12,607 nt of DNA, taken from NCBI GenBank assembly GCA_964573255.1, contig CAZNJB010000060.1:1-12607 (forward strand), read 5' to 3'. Source of the stretch: CAYNUJ01 sp964573255. Its GTDB lineage: Bacteria > Bacteroidota > Ignavibacteria > Ignavibacteriales > Melioribacteraceae. Below, one piece after another: positions 6,224 through 12,607 of the stretch. Position 1 is the stretch's first letter. The number at the start of each line of letters is the position of its first letter. The notes under the pieces were generated by a model. That model did not search any database, was not told where the DNA came from, and saw only the letters and a program-made list of their open reading frames with translations. The position numbers and the translations under genes are program-made.

Positions 6224-8200
6224 TTAAGCTATATTTTGTTTTACCCAATTTTCTAATCCGCCGAGTACTATTAGTTCCTGTGCGGCTTTACCCACGGGAC
6301 TAATAGAATATGATTTTCCATTATATTGAATCATCGAATTTTTGAAATCGACTTTAATTTTAGTGCCCGGTTTAACGGTTAATTTATCTTCGCCGAGTTC
6401 TTTCTTCAAATCCATTACTAATTCAGGTTGTTCGACAACCAGAAATCCATTGTTAATTGCATTACGCATATAAGTAGCACTGAAAGAACCTGCGATTACG
6501 AGTCGTATTCCTCTGTGTTTCAATGCGGTTGCAGCTTGTTCGCGAGATGAGCCGGTACCGAAATTAAATCCGCCCACGAGTATATCGCCTTCTTCGGCTA
6601 ATGATTGGAATTCGGGGTCATAGTTTTCCATTGCTACTTTTGCCTGGTCTTCAGGTTTGAAATCGTCAATGTAAGTGTATTTGCCCGGATAAATACCGTC
6701 GGTGTTCATATTGTCGGCGAGACAGAAAATCAAACCGCCTTCAACTGATTCTGGGAAGCCATCGATAATATCAACTTCAGCTTGCTGCGTTTGTGCTTTA
6801 TCATTCGTTTTTACAGAAGCGGAAATTTCTGAAACATCGGTTAAATTATCGAATGTGATATAACCTGCAACGGCTGAAGCTGCCACAACAGCAGGTGAGG
6901 CAAGATAAGCTTCAGCATTTTTGCTACCCATTCTTCCCTTAAAGTTTCGGTTGGTTGCAGAAATACCAACTTCACCGTCTTCCAATAGTCCCGTGCCCAA
7001 ACCGATACATGGTCCGCATCCCGGGGGAAGTGGAATAGCTCCGGCTTCAATTAAAGCTTGCCAATCACCACGCTTTTCGCTTTCCGCTTGTACTTCGCTG
7101 GAAGCTGCGGCAATGTAAAACTTAACGCCTTCGGCGACTTTTTTACCCTTTATTATTTCTGCCGCTTGGGCAATATCTTCTACGCGACTGTTCACGCAGG
7201 AAACGAGATATGCTTTATCAACTTTGATTTTCTTTTCAGCTAATTCCTTAACGGAATGCATTACTTTTACGGTGTTGGGACCGGAAACGTGTGGTTCGAT
7301 TGTTGAAAGGTCAACCTCTAAAATTTTTGCATAGAACGCGTCCGGATCCGGCTTGAGTTCTTCGAGTGATTTTTCAAGTTCGTTGATTCTGGCATGATTC
7401 AGTCTCGGGTGAACGCCATTTCCTTCCACATCAGACGGAACACCGGCTAAACCTCGGTTTATTATAAAATCTGCACGTTGGCGCAGCCATCCAATTGTGA
7501 TTTCATCAATGGGGAAGATACCGCCGAGAGCACCCCATTCCGTTGTCATATTGGCAATTGTTAATCGTTGATCAAGCGTCAAATGTTTAACGCCGTCACC
7601 ATCGAATTCAACTATATGATTTAGTACCTCGTCATTTTTGAAATAGCCGCATAGAGCGATAATTACATCCTTGCCAGTTACTCCGGTTGGCAATTCTCCC
7701 TTTAGTATCACTTTTGACACCGGAGGTATCTGCCACCATGTTTTGCCAGTTGCCCAAATTGCTGCGGCATCGGTTCGTACGATCGGCGTTCCCAAGGCAC
7801 CTATTCCGCCGTACATATTGGAGTGACTGTCGGAAGCAACTACCATTGTGCCGGGGAAAGCATAACCTTCTTCAATCATTATTTGGTGACCAATACCACG
7901 TCCTGCAGGATAGAAGTCGTTGCCCATCTCTTTGGCAAAGGCTTCAATTTTTCTATACTTTTCCAAGTTCTTCTCGGATTTATCCTGAATGTTATGATCC
8001 AAAGTATGCACAACTTGACGCGGATTGGCAAACTTTGTTGCACCAATCGCTTTGAATTTATTCATTACCGCGCCGGTATTGTCGTGTGTCATTACATAAG
8101 CAGGTTTAATTGTTACGAAATCACCGGAGCGAACAATTTGATTTGGTGTTATATCAACTGCAAATTTTTGAACGATTTTTTCAGTTAAATTTTGAGGCAT
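6224..8200 (-). CDS. Aconitase-family hydratase, homoaconitase (Lys4)-like
   Basis: This 658-residue protein fuses the large LeuC-like part (about 1-455) to the small swivel LeuD-like part (about 475-658). Such enzymes isomerise a 2-hydroxy tri- or dicarboxylate through the cis-alkene on a [4Fe-4S] cluster. Cluster cysteines are Cys335 (SCVNS), Cys395 and Cys398 (GCGPC). Other blocks are HDNTG (39-43), DSHSN (124-128) and, in the small domain, the substrate-binding loop TGSSRE (549-554). Several runs (YPAGRGIGHQIMIEEG, ATGKTWWQIPPV, LTIANMTTEWGAL, NRNFKGRMGS) match my memory of fungal homoaconitase rather than ordinary AcnA/AcnB (about 850-900 residues). I chose the ATG at 8200 with AAGGAA 8 nt upstream; a TTG two codons earlier abuts that site. 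Beside citrate lyase it may act on citrate/isocitrate; homocitrate is the alternative. Confidence 0.88.
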   Translation of the reverse strand: MPQNLTEKIVQKFAVDITPNQIVRSGDFVTIKPAYVMTHDNTGAVMNKFKAIGATKFANPRQVVHTLDHNIQDKSEKNLEKYRKIEAFAKEMGNDFYPAGRGIGHQIMIEEGYAFPGTMVVASDSHSNMYGGIGALGTPIVRTDAAAIWATGKTWWQIPPVSKVILKGELPTGVTGKDVIIALCGYFKNDEVLNHIVEFDGDGVKHLTLDQRLTIANMTTEWGALGGIFPIDEITIGWLRQRADFIINRGLAGVPSDVEGNGVHPRLNHARINELEKSLEELKPDPDAFYAKILEVDLSTIEPHVSGPNTVKVMHSVKELAEKKIKVDKAYLVSCVNSRVEDIAQAAEIIKGKKVAEGVKFYIAAASSEVQAESEKRGDWQALIEAGAIPLPPGCGPCIGLGTGLLEDGEVGISATNRNFKGRMGSKNAEAYLASPAVVAASAVAGYITFDNLTDVSEISASVKTNDKAQTQQAEVDIIDGFPESVEGGLIFCLADNMNTDGIYPGKYTYIDDFKPEDQAKVAMENYDPEFQSLAEEGDILVGGFNFGTGSSREQAATALKHRGIRLVIAGSFSATYMRNAINNGFLVVEQPELVMDLKKELGEDKLTVKPGTKIKVDFKNSMIQYNGKSYSISPVGKAAQELIVLGGLENWVKQNIA

Positions 8201-8205
8201 TTTCA

Positions 8206-8228
8206 AGTTCCTTAAACAGTTCTTAAAC
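8206..8228 (-). repeat. Tandem near-repeat in the aconitase leader
   Basis: AGTTCCTTAAAC (8206-8217) is followed directly by AGTTCTTAAAC (8218-8228), identical apart from one missing base. On the minus strand this places two copies of GTTTAAG(G)AACT immediately before the aconitase start, with the downstream copy supplying the ribosome-binding site. It may be a duplication of no consequence or a binding site for a regulator acting on translation. Confidence 0.45.
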
Positions 8229-8239
8229 GGTATTTTACT

Positions 8240-8264
8240 AGAAGTAAGATGAAAGAAGCTAGAA
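8240..8264. repeat. Left copy of inverted repeat flanking the four-helix-bundle gene
   Basis: The purine-rich 25-mer here begins AGAAGT and ends AAGAAGCTAGAA. It matches, in inverted orientation, 19 of 25 bases of the segment at 8708-8732 on the other side of the four-helix-bundle gene. The two copies lie about 443 nt apart and bracket the gene almost exactly. Confidence 0.5.
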
Positions 8265-8268
8265 AATT

Positions 8269-8634
8269 CTATGATTTAAAATCCAACGATCTCATCAAAT
8301 TATTAATTTGAGCAAATATATTATTCATTTGTTGAGAAACTTCATCTAACTTACTACGCATAAAATATTCTAATTCCAAACAAACTTCAAATTGAGAATC
8401 AAGCTCAACTAATGATGATCTGGATATATCTAGAAATCTTATTTTCTCCTTCTTAGAATGTCTTGCTAATCCTTCGGACAAGTTAAATAATATCGAATTG
8501 GAAGCTCTTCTCATTTGAGGAAGAAGCACATACTTTTCCTCCTCTGGTAATTTTATAGTAATGCGATAAACCATTTTTACGAGTTTTAGACTATCCTTCC
8601 ACACATTCAACTTTTTGTGTGATAAATCAAGCAT
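8269..8634 (-). CDS. S23-like four-helix-bundle protein
   Basis: A 121-residue protein of the family first seen in 23S rRNA intervening sequences and also found as standalone genes; the Avd accessory protein of diversity-generating retroelements has the same fold. Diagnostic blocks are KLNVWKDSLKLV (8-19), IKLPEEEKY (27-35), QMRRASNSILFNLSEG (40-55) and the KKEKIRFLDISRSSLVELDSQ stretch (61-81, key residues Lys-Glu, Arg-Phe-Leu, Ser-Leu, Glu-Leu). The full-length frame has a strong GGAGGT site 4 nt before its ATG. There is no rRNA, reverse transcriptase or template repeat here, so it is neither in an rRNA nor in a retroelement. It sits between the HD gene and the aconitase gene, flanked by imperfect inverted repeats, which suggests it arrived as a small insertion. 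Its cellular role is unknown. Confidence 0.88.
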   Translation of the reverse strand: MLDLSHKKLNVWKDSLKLVKMVYRITIKLPEEEKYVLLPQMRRASNSILFNLSEGLARHSKKEKIRFLDISRSSLVELDSQFEVCLELEYFMRSKLDEVSQQMNNIFAQINNLMRSLDFKS

Positions 8635-8693
8635 ATTACCTCCAAATCTATTTGATAATAATTGCTTTCTTTAATAAATGGTCTACCGCTATT

Positions 8694-8740
8694 CTCTAAC
8701 TTCTAACTTCTCGCTTCTTATTTTTCACTTCTTTCTTCTT
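8694..8740. repeat. Pyrimidine-rich repeat, right inverted-repeat copy
   Basis: On the plus strand this segment starts with the heptamer TCTAACT repeated (8695-8711) and continues as an almost pure C/T tract. Within it, 8708-8732 is the inverted partner of 8240-8264. On the minus strand it reads as GAAGTTAGAAGTTAGA-like purine sequence between the HD stop codon and the four-helix-bundle start. Confidence 0.5.
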
Positions 8741-8760
8741 TCTCGTTATATTCTTGTTTG

Positions 8761-9306
8761 TTAAACTCTTAACGTGACCGAATCCTTGAACGGTTCAAAG
8801 CTAACAAAATCCGCGTGATGAACGATTATCGATTCTACCGTACGTTTACCGAGATCCCCTTCTTTGGAATGATAAGCGATAATATGCTGAACATCTGCGG
8901 GCAAACCGAAACGATCCGCAATGGAAACTCCGCTGAAGGGATGACGAAGCAATTTGCCATCACGACTGGTAGTAAGCTGTCCGTCAACAATTTCATATTC
9001 AAGTAATTTACCAACGTCAATCAATATGGCTCCGGCAATCAGATAATCCATATTAATATCCATCTTAAAATTCTCTTTCATTATCTCGGCAATTTTAACG
9101 GAAAGCTGTACTGCTGTTCTTTTGTGGTTCATAAAGGTTATATCTTTACGGTCGATTAAAAGAGAAAAGGGGATTTTCTCTAAATCTTCCGGTTCCAATA
9201 CGCTGTTTTCCATTGCGTAAACCCAGCATTGAATCACTTTTTCTTTTAAGTCTGGATCTTTAATCCATTCAATTTCCGGCCAAATTTTTAATATTTTATC
9301 TCTCAT
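8761..9306 (-). CDS. HD-domain protein with altered H-D doublet
   Basis: A 181-residue protein with the HD-domain phosphohydrolase pattern: His61 (MNHKRTA), the position of the H-D doublet (LIDVGK, 95-100), His122 (RHPFSG), His146 (AYHSKEGD) and His163-His164-x-Asp166 (VHHADF). In active members the doublet provides two metal ligands; here it is Ile96-Asp97, codons ATT GAC, so one canonical ligand is absent. Either metal binding is changed or the protein has a binding or regulatory role. The length is close to that of minimal HD proteins, and GGAG lies 6 nt before the ATG. It starts 61 nt after the dehydrogenase, beyond a terminator hairpin, so it may depend on read-through; I found no convincing promoter of its own. 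Substrate cannot be named. Confidence 0.8.
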   Translation of the reverse strand: MRDKILKIWPEIEWIKDPDLKEKVIQCWVYAMENSVLEPEDLEKIPFSLLIDRKDITFMNHKRTAVQLSVKIAEIMKENFKMDINMDYLIAGAILIDVGKLLEYEIVDGQLTTSRDGKLLRHPFSGVSIADRFGLPADVQHIIAYHSKEGDLGKRTVESIIVHHADFVSFEPFKDSVTLRV

Positions 9307-9319
9307 ATTTTACTCCTTC

Positions 9320-9356
9320 AAAAATAAAGCGAAAGACCGTCGTTAAACGGTCTTTC
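9320..9356 (-). terminator. Intrinsic terminator after the dehydrogenase gene
   Basis: GAAAGACCGT (9331-9340) and ACGGTCTTTC (9347-9356) form a perfect 10-bp stem with a 6-nt loop, 11 nt after the stop codon. On the minus strand it is followed by GCTTTATTTTT, a usable U tract. The T run ends just before the ribosome-binding site of the HD gene, so termination here would control how much downstream gene expression comes from the dehydrogenase promoter. Confidence 0.8.
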
Positions 9357-9367
9357 AAAAGAAATAA

Positions 9368-10546
9368 CTATAAATATTTAATTATTTCGTTCGTCATTTC
9401 CTGAGTTGTGCACGCGCCTTTTTCAATTACATCGGCACCACCTCTAAGCTTCATCATATCGTAAGCTTGTACTTCGCCCGCTTCAATTACTTTAGCAATA
9501 GCAGTTCTAATTCTATTAGCCTTTTCCGTTTCGCCAATATGATCGAGCATCATACAAGCGGAAAGAATCATAGCAATTGGGTTAACGATTGAAGGTTCTA
9601 ATTTTTCATATTTGGGAGCCGAACCGTGTGTCGGTTCAAATACTGCAACTTCATCTCCTATGTTTGCGCTGCAAGCGAATCCCAATCCGCCAACAAGCCC
9701 TGCAAATCCATCGCTAATAATATCTCCGAACATATTGCCGGCTACAATAACGCCGTAGTTTTCCGGATTCTTGGTAAGCCACATCATCTGGGCGTCAATA
9801 TTGGTATCCCACAAATCGATATGAGGATAATCTTTTGCAATTTGCCGTGCTTCTTTAAGCATCATACCGGAAGTTTCGCGTAAAACATTTGGTTTTTCGC
9901 AAACAGTAACACTGTTATAACCGAATTTATCTGCATATTCAAATGCCGCTTTCAGAATTCTCCTTACTGCTGGTCTGGTAAATATCCTTGTGGAAATTGC
10001 CAGATCTTCACTCGGAACATCTGCAAAATTTTTCATTTTAGGATGAGTTTCCAGCGCTGCACGCACATCAGCAGGTGGATTTGTCCATTCAACACCGCCA
10101 TATAATCCTTCGGTATTTTGACGGAAAATCACAGCATCTACTAACGGTTCTTCAAAACCCCCGTCAGAGGATTTCCTGATGAAGTTTAACGGATTTCCTT
10201 TGAATGATTTTGTAGGACGAATGCATATATCTAAATTAAAATGTTGACGTAATCCAACTATTGGGCTATAGTAAACATATCCTTTGTCTTGTAATTCGGG
10301 AGCCAATTCCTTGGCTGCTGCGTCCTTCGGTTTGCTTGTAATTGCACCGAACAACCCAATTTTGTGTTCTTCCAATAATTTAATAGTTCTATCGGGTAAA
10401 GGATTACCTTCTTTGCACCAAAATTCCCAGCCGATATCTCCGTGAACATATTCGGCTTCAAAACCAACCGCATCCAAAACTCTAATTGCTTCGGGTAAAA
10501 CTATTTTCCCGATTCCATCACCAGGGAGAGACACAATAGTACGCAT
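9368..10546 (-). CDS. NADP-type isocitrate/homoisocitrate dehydrogenase
   Basis: A 392-residue member of the isocitrate/isopropylmalate dehydrogenase family, which oxidises and decarboxylates a 2-hydroxy acid. Substrate arginines are Arg100, Arg110 and Arg142; catalytic Tyr149 (NTEGLY) and Lys218 (EKPN); metal-binding Asp251, Asp275 and Asp279 (NMFGDIISD). Lys312-Tyr313 (APKY), Tyr362 and Lys366 occupy the E. coli Icd positions Lys344, Tyr345, Tyr391 and Arg395 that bind the NADP phosphate, so NADP is predicted. The loop at 94-100 is SPIVGLR; isocitrate enzymes have S-x-N there (Ser113/Asn115 in E. coli), whereas yeast homoisocitrate dehydrogenase, from memory, has SPIVALR. The usual R-E-N of this family is R-Q-N here. 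It has an AAAGGAT site, its own promoter and a terminator. Isocitrate is favoured by the citrate lyase context, homoisocitrate by the loop. Confidence 0.88.
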   Translation of the reverse strand: MRTIVSLPGDGIGKIVLPEAIRVLDAVGFEAEYVHGDIGWEFWCKEGNPLPDRTIKLLEEHKIGLFGAITSKPKDAAAKELAPELQDKGYVYYSPIVGLRQHFNLDICIRPTKSFKGNPLNFIRKSSDGGFEEPLVDAVIFRQNTEGLYGGVEWTNPPADVRAALETHPKMKNFADVPSEDLAISTRIFTRPAVRRILKAAFEYADKFGYNSVTVCEKPNVLRETSGMMLKEARQIAKDYPHIDLWDTNIDAQMMWLTKNPENYGVIVAGNMFGDIISDGFAGLVGGLGFACSANIGDEVAVFEPTHGSAPKYEKLEPSIVNPIAMILSACMMLDHIGETEKANRIRTAIAKVIEAGEVQAYDMMKLRGGADVIEKGACTTQEMTNEIIKYL

Positions 10547-10581
10547 AATTATATCCTTTATTTAATTGTAATTACATTTCA

Positions 10582-10612
10582 CAAAATTATCGGAATCTTA
10601 ATATTGAAGCAA
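10582..10612 (-). promoter_or_regulatory. Predicted Bacteroidota-type promoter for the dehydrogenase gene
   Basis: On the minus strand TTG (10612-10610) is followed after 20 nt by TAATTTTG (10589-10582), a full match to TAnnTTTG. The start point would lie near 10575, leaving a short leader of about 30 nt with an AAAGGAT ribosome-binding site. Spacing and both elements agree with the promoter at 4934-4964. Confidence 0.6.
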
Positions 10613-10628
10613 GGAAAATCGGTAACAA

Positions 10629-12569
10629 TTATAATTTTGTCCGAATTTGTAAAGAAAATTTGAGAATATTATTAGTAGATATTTTATTGTCACCGGAATA
10701 GAGTGATTCAACCCCCGGTTTATATAATTGTGAGATTTTCATTTCCAAAATTGATTTTTCGAATGGAGAATATTGTAGTAAAAAGTACCATTTGAATCCT
10801 TGTCCGTATAAAGCTGGCACTGAAAAACTTCCGTAGATATCATTTTCATAAGTATACAATCTTGATAAGTAAGAATCAGTTTCAAAATATGTATAACGAA
10901 AGTTAATTTTAACATTTTTACGTAATTTGATGATTACTTCCTGGTAAAAATAAAATCCCTTTTCAGAATTTATAATTTTTGAAAAATTTACAGATGTATA
11001 TTCAAATCTACTTCTGAATTTGGAACGATAAGCCGAAAAATTAATTGTAATACGGTAACTATTTCTGACCTTTTCAATATCTTCTTTAGTCTCCTCTGAA
11101 AACCCTGAAACTGTTTTATTTTCATTGATGTATTTTATTTCGAAATTTGTTCCTTGGTATTTTCGGCTTACAAAATTTATCATTAAATCCGAACCGCTTC
11201 TTGGGAAATCCAATTCCGATAGATTGGCGGGAAATTTAAATAAATCGTAATAAGCGTTAATTGTACCTAATTTATTTACCCATTTTGTACCTATGTAATA
11301 TCCGCTTTCGCCCTTGGTTCCGGAATTTTCTCCAAAACCGTTTGAAAAAGGGGAATAGTATTCAGTGGGATAATACCTGAATAGATTTATTATTTTTAAA
11401 TTACGTGATATGTTTAGATATAAAGAGTTTATCGAGGCTAAATTATTCATATCGTAGGCCCATTCGGCAGAATAGTTCAGAAGATTAAAATCAAGGTTGT
11501 AATAAATTGAAACAAGGTTAAATATTGATTTTGAATTTGAGGATATATTGTACAGCAGAGGGTAGCTATATTTTGTTCTAAAGAAATTTACAGACAGTTT
11601 CGAATTTTCCATCAGCTTCGAGGAAATTGATATACCCAAAATGTTTTCCGTTACAGCATCTCTTTTTTGTTCTTCTTTTGTCGTTCTATGTAAACCTGAA
11701 TTATAGAAAGTGAAATGTTTATCTTTTATTGAAGCATCTACGCTTTTATTGGAGGCATACAAACGAATATTAAAAAAACGAAAATATTTTGTAATTGCAA
11801 CCCCTCTTAAAAATCTATTTTCATTAGCAGTTGTATTGGGGATAATTCCACGTGGATGTTTTTCTACGCCAAGTAATGCATTACTACTCTTTCCAAATGA
11901 ATATGGACTCCATAAAGCCAACCCTTGACCAAATTGAATGTTGTAATCACCTAGAATTATCTTGTTAAAAAATATATTTTTAACATATAGTGACGCAGAT
12001 TTGTAATCAAGGAAATTCGCTTCATCCTTATCTTTTTCTGTTATTGCAGTAAAAGAAATACGATCGTTAAATATTAATTTTAGATTATTATACTGTGAAA
12101 AATTATCTCCCGAAAATTTATTCTCTTTTTCTGAAATGCTTTTAGGAAAATTTGTTTTAATTCTTGATCGGAATTTGATGACCGGAACTAGTTTGTAAAA
12201 TAAGCCGGTTGATTTGTGGATAGTAATAAACTGTTTTAGGATATTTCGTTTTGAGGAATTAAATGGAAGAGTTTCTATAAAAATATCGATATTATCTATT
12301 GGTCTCGATTTAAGTACAGAATTAACAAATATTTTATTTTCTTCGATTGTTAAAAAGGGGAGAGAAGATAATTCATCTATAGTTGCGTTGTTTAAATCTA
12401 TCGGATTATCTAAATACTCCGAGATTAAATCTCCAAGGTTTTCATCCTCAGATTTAATTTCTTCAAGTAGGGATTCAATTTGTATTTCATTAAATAGTGT
12501 ATCTGTTTGTGCATAGATAGCTAAATGAAAAAATAGTAACATTATGAAAAATGTCTTTTGCAATTTCAA
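10629..12569 (-). CDS. Secreted helix-hairpin-helix protein with predicted beta-barrel
   Basis: A 646-residue protein. Residues 1-20 form a signal peptide (Lys-rich start, hydrophobic core, cut after AIYA). Residues about 56-115 contain ComEA-like helix-hairpin-helix units (IDLNNATIDELSSLPFL, then IDIFIETLPF), which in ComEA bind DNA. The remaining residues, about 125-646, are rich in alternating aromatic/polar strands and include GDYNIQFGQGLALWSPYSFG (207-226), suggesting an outer-membrane beta-barrel. This combination is common in Bacteroidota and relatives, but I know of no established function; DNA uptake is only a possibility. The frame opens with TTG at 12569; a second TTG at 12563 has a GGA 6 nt upstream, and the first in-frame ATG (12542) would shorten the signal peptide, so the start is uncertain. 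It does not appear related to the tricarboxylate genes downstream. Confidence 0.75.
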   Translation of the reverse strand: MKLQKTFFIMLLFFHLAIYAQTDTLFNEIQIESLLEEIKSEDENLGDLISEYLDNPIDLNNATIDELSSLPFLTIEENKIFVNSVLKSRPIDNIDIFIETLPFNSSKRNILKQFITIHKSTGLFYKLVPVIKFRSRIKTNFPKSISEKENKFSGDNFSQYNNLKLIFNDRISFTAITEKDKDEANFLDYKSASLYVKNIFFNKIILGDYNIQFGQGLALWSPYSFGKSSNALLGVEKHPRGIIPNTTANENRFLRGVAITKYFRFFNIRLYASNKSVDASIKDKHFTFYNSGLHRTTKEEQKRDAVTENILGISISSKLMENSKLSVNFFRTKYSYPLLYNISSNSKSIFNLVSIYYNLDFNLLNYSAEWAYDMNNLASINSLYLNISRNLKIINLFRYYPTEYYSPFSNGFGENSGTKGESGYYIGTKWVNKLGTINAYYDLFKFPANLSELDFPRSGSDLMINFVSRKYQGTNFEIKYINENKTVSGFSEETKEDIEKVRNSYRITINFSAYRSKFRSRFEYTSVNFSKIINSEKGFYFYQEVIIKLRKNVKINFRYTYFETDSYLSRLYTYENDIYGSFSVPALYGQGFKWYFLLQYSPFEKSILEMKISQLYKPGVESLYSGDNKISTNNILKFSLQIRTKL

Positions 12570-12607
12570 TCCATCTTGAAATTAACATCAAACTGATGAG
12601 TTAAACC

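Noticed and set aside
6841..7050. Same-strand frame inside the aconitase gene
   Set aside because: It overlaps the region of the cluster cysteines in another frame and has no homology signal; the aconitase frame is intact throughout.
7687..8188. Two overlapping plus-strand frames of about 120 codons opposite the aconitase start
   Set aside because: Both are antisense to highly conserved LeuC-like sequence, with no domain features.
3360..8200. Methylcitrate cycle for propionate use
   Set aside because: A PrpD-family gene and an aconitase are present, but prpB (methylisocitrate lyase) and prpC (methylcitrate synthase) are not, and citrate lyase is not part of that cycle.
8269..8634. Diversity-generating retroelement accessory (Avd) or 23S rRNA intervening sequence
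   Set aside because: The four-helix family fits both, but there is no reverse transcriptase, template/variable repeat pair or rRNA sequence in the window.
8643..8650. TAGATTTG promoter-like box before the four-helix-bundle gene
   Set aside because: It overlaps the ribosome-binding site, would leave almost no leader, and has no TTG element 19-21 nt upstream.
12214..12516. 100-codon plus-strand frame opposite the HhH region
   Set aside because: Serine/isoleucine-rich translation with no motif; the opposite strand encodes recognisable HhH repeats and a signal peptide.
1..12607. CRISPR array, tRNA, transposase or phage genes
   Set aside because: No regularly spaced repeats, cloverleaf, transposase motif or phage-type protein was seen on either strand.

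Overview
All recognisable genes in this AT-rich window lie on the minus strand, so transcription runs from high to low coordinates. The likely host is a member of the Bacteroidota/Chlorobiota supergroup, with Ignavibacteria as my best guess. The evidence is: three upstream regions carry Bacteroidota-style promoters (TTG, 19-20 nt, TAnnTTTG); there is a standalone S23-type four-helix-bundle gene; and there is a large secreted helix-hairpin-helix/beta-barrel protein of a kind common in that group. No rRNA, tRNA, transposase, phage gene or CRISPR array is present.

Layout in order of transcription. (1) 12569-10629: secreted HhH plus predicted beta-barrel protein. (2) 10546-9368: isocitrate/homoisocitrate dehydrogenase-like enzyme with its own promoter and a clear intrinsic terminator. 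(3) 9306-5755: HD-domain protein, S23-like four-helix-bundle protein flanked by imperfect inverted repeats, a fused aconitase-family hydratase, and a small membrane protein, ending in a hairpin at 5695-5720. (4) 5492-5016: a second small membrane protein, paralogous to the previous one, with its own promoter. (5) 4793-355: an MmgE/PrpD-family enzyme, a natural citrate lyase CitD-CitE fusion, and citrate lyase alpha (CitF), with a promoter about 140 nt upstream and a long-stem terminator after citF.

Five metabolic genes together cover the tricarboxylic acid section between oxaloacetate/acetate and a 2-oxo acid. CitDEF would make or cleave citrate, the PrpD-family enzyme and the aconitase would dehydrate and hydrate it, and the dehydrogenase would decarboxylate the 2-hydroxy tricarboxylate (or carboxylate in reverse). 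The simplest reading is a citrate branch working oxidatively or reductively. Two details do not fit a plain citrate/isocitrate route. The aconitase resembles fungal homoaconitase (Lys4) more than ordinary aconitase. The dehydrogenase has an S-P-I-V substrate loop like yeast homoisocitrate dehydrogenase, where isocitrate dehydrogenases have S-x-N, yet it carries the NADP-binding residues of E. coli Icd. Whether the substrates are citrate/isocitrate or a homologous series is the main open question. None of citC, citX or citG, needed to mature and charge citrate lyase, is in the window.
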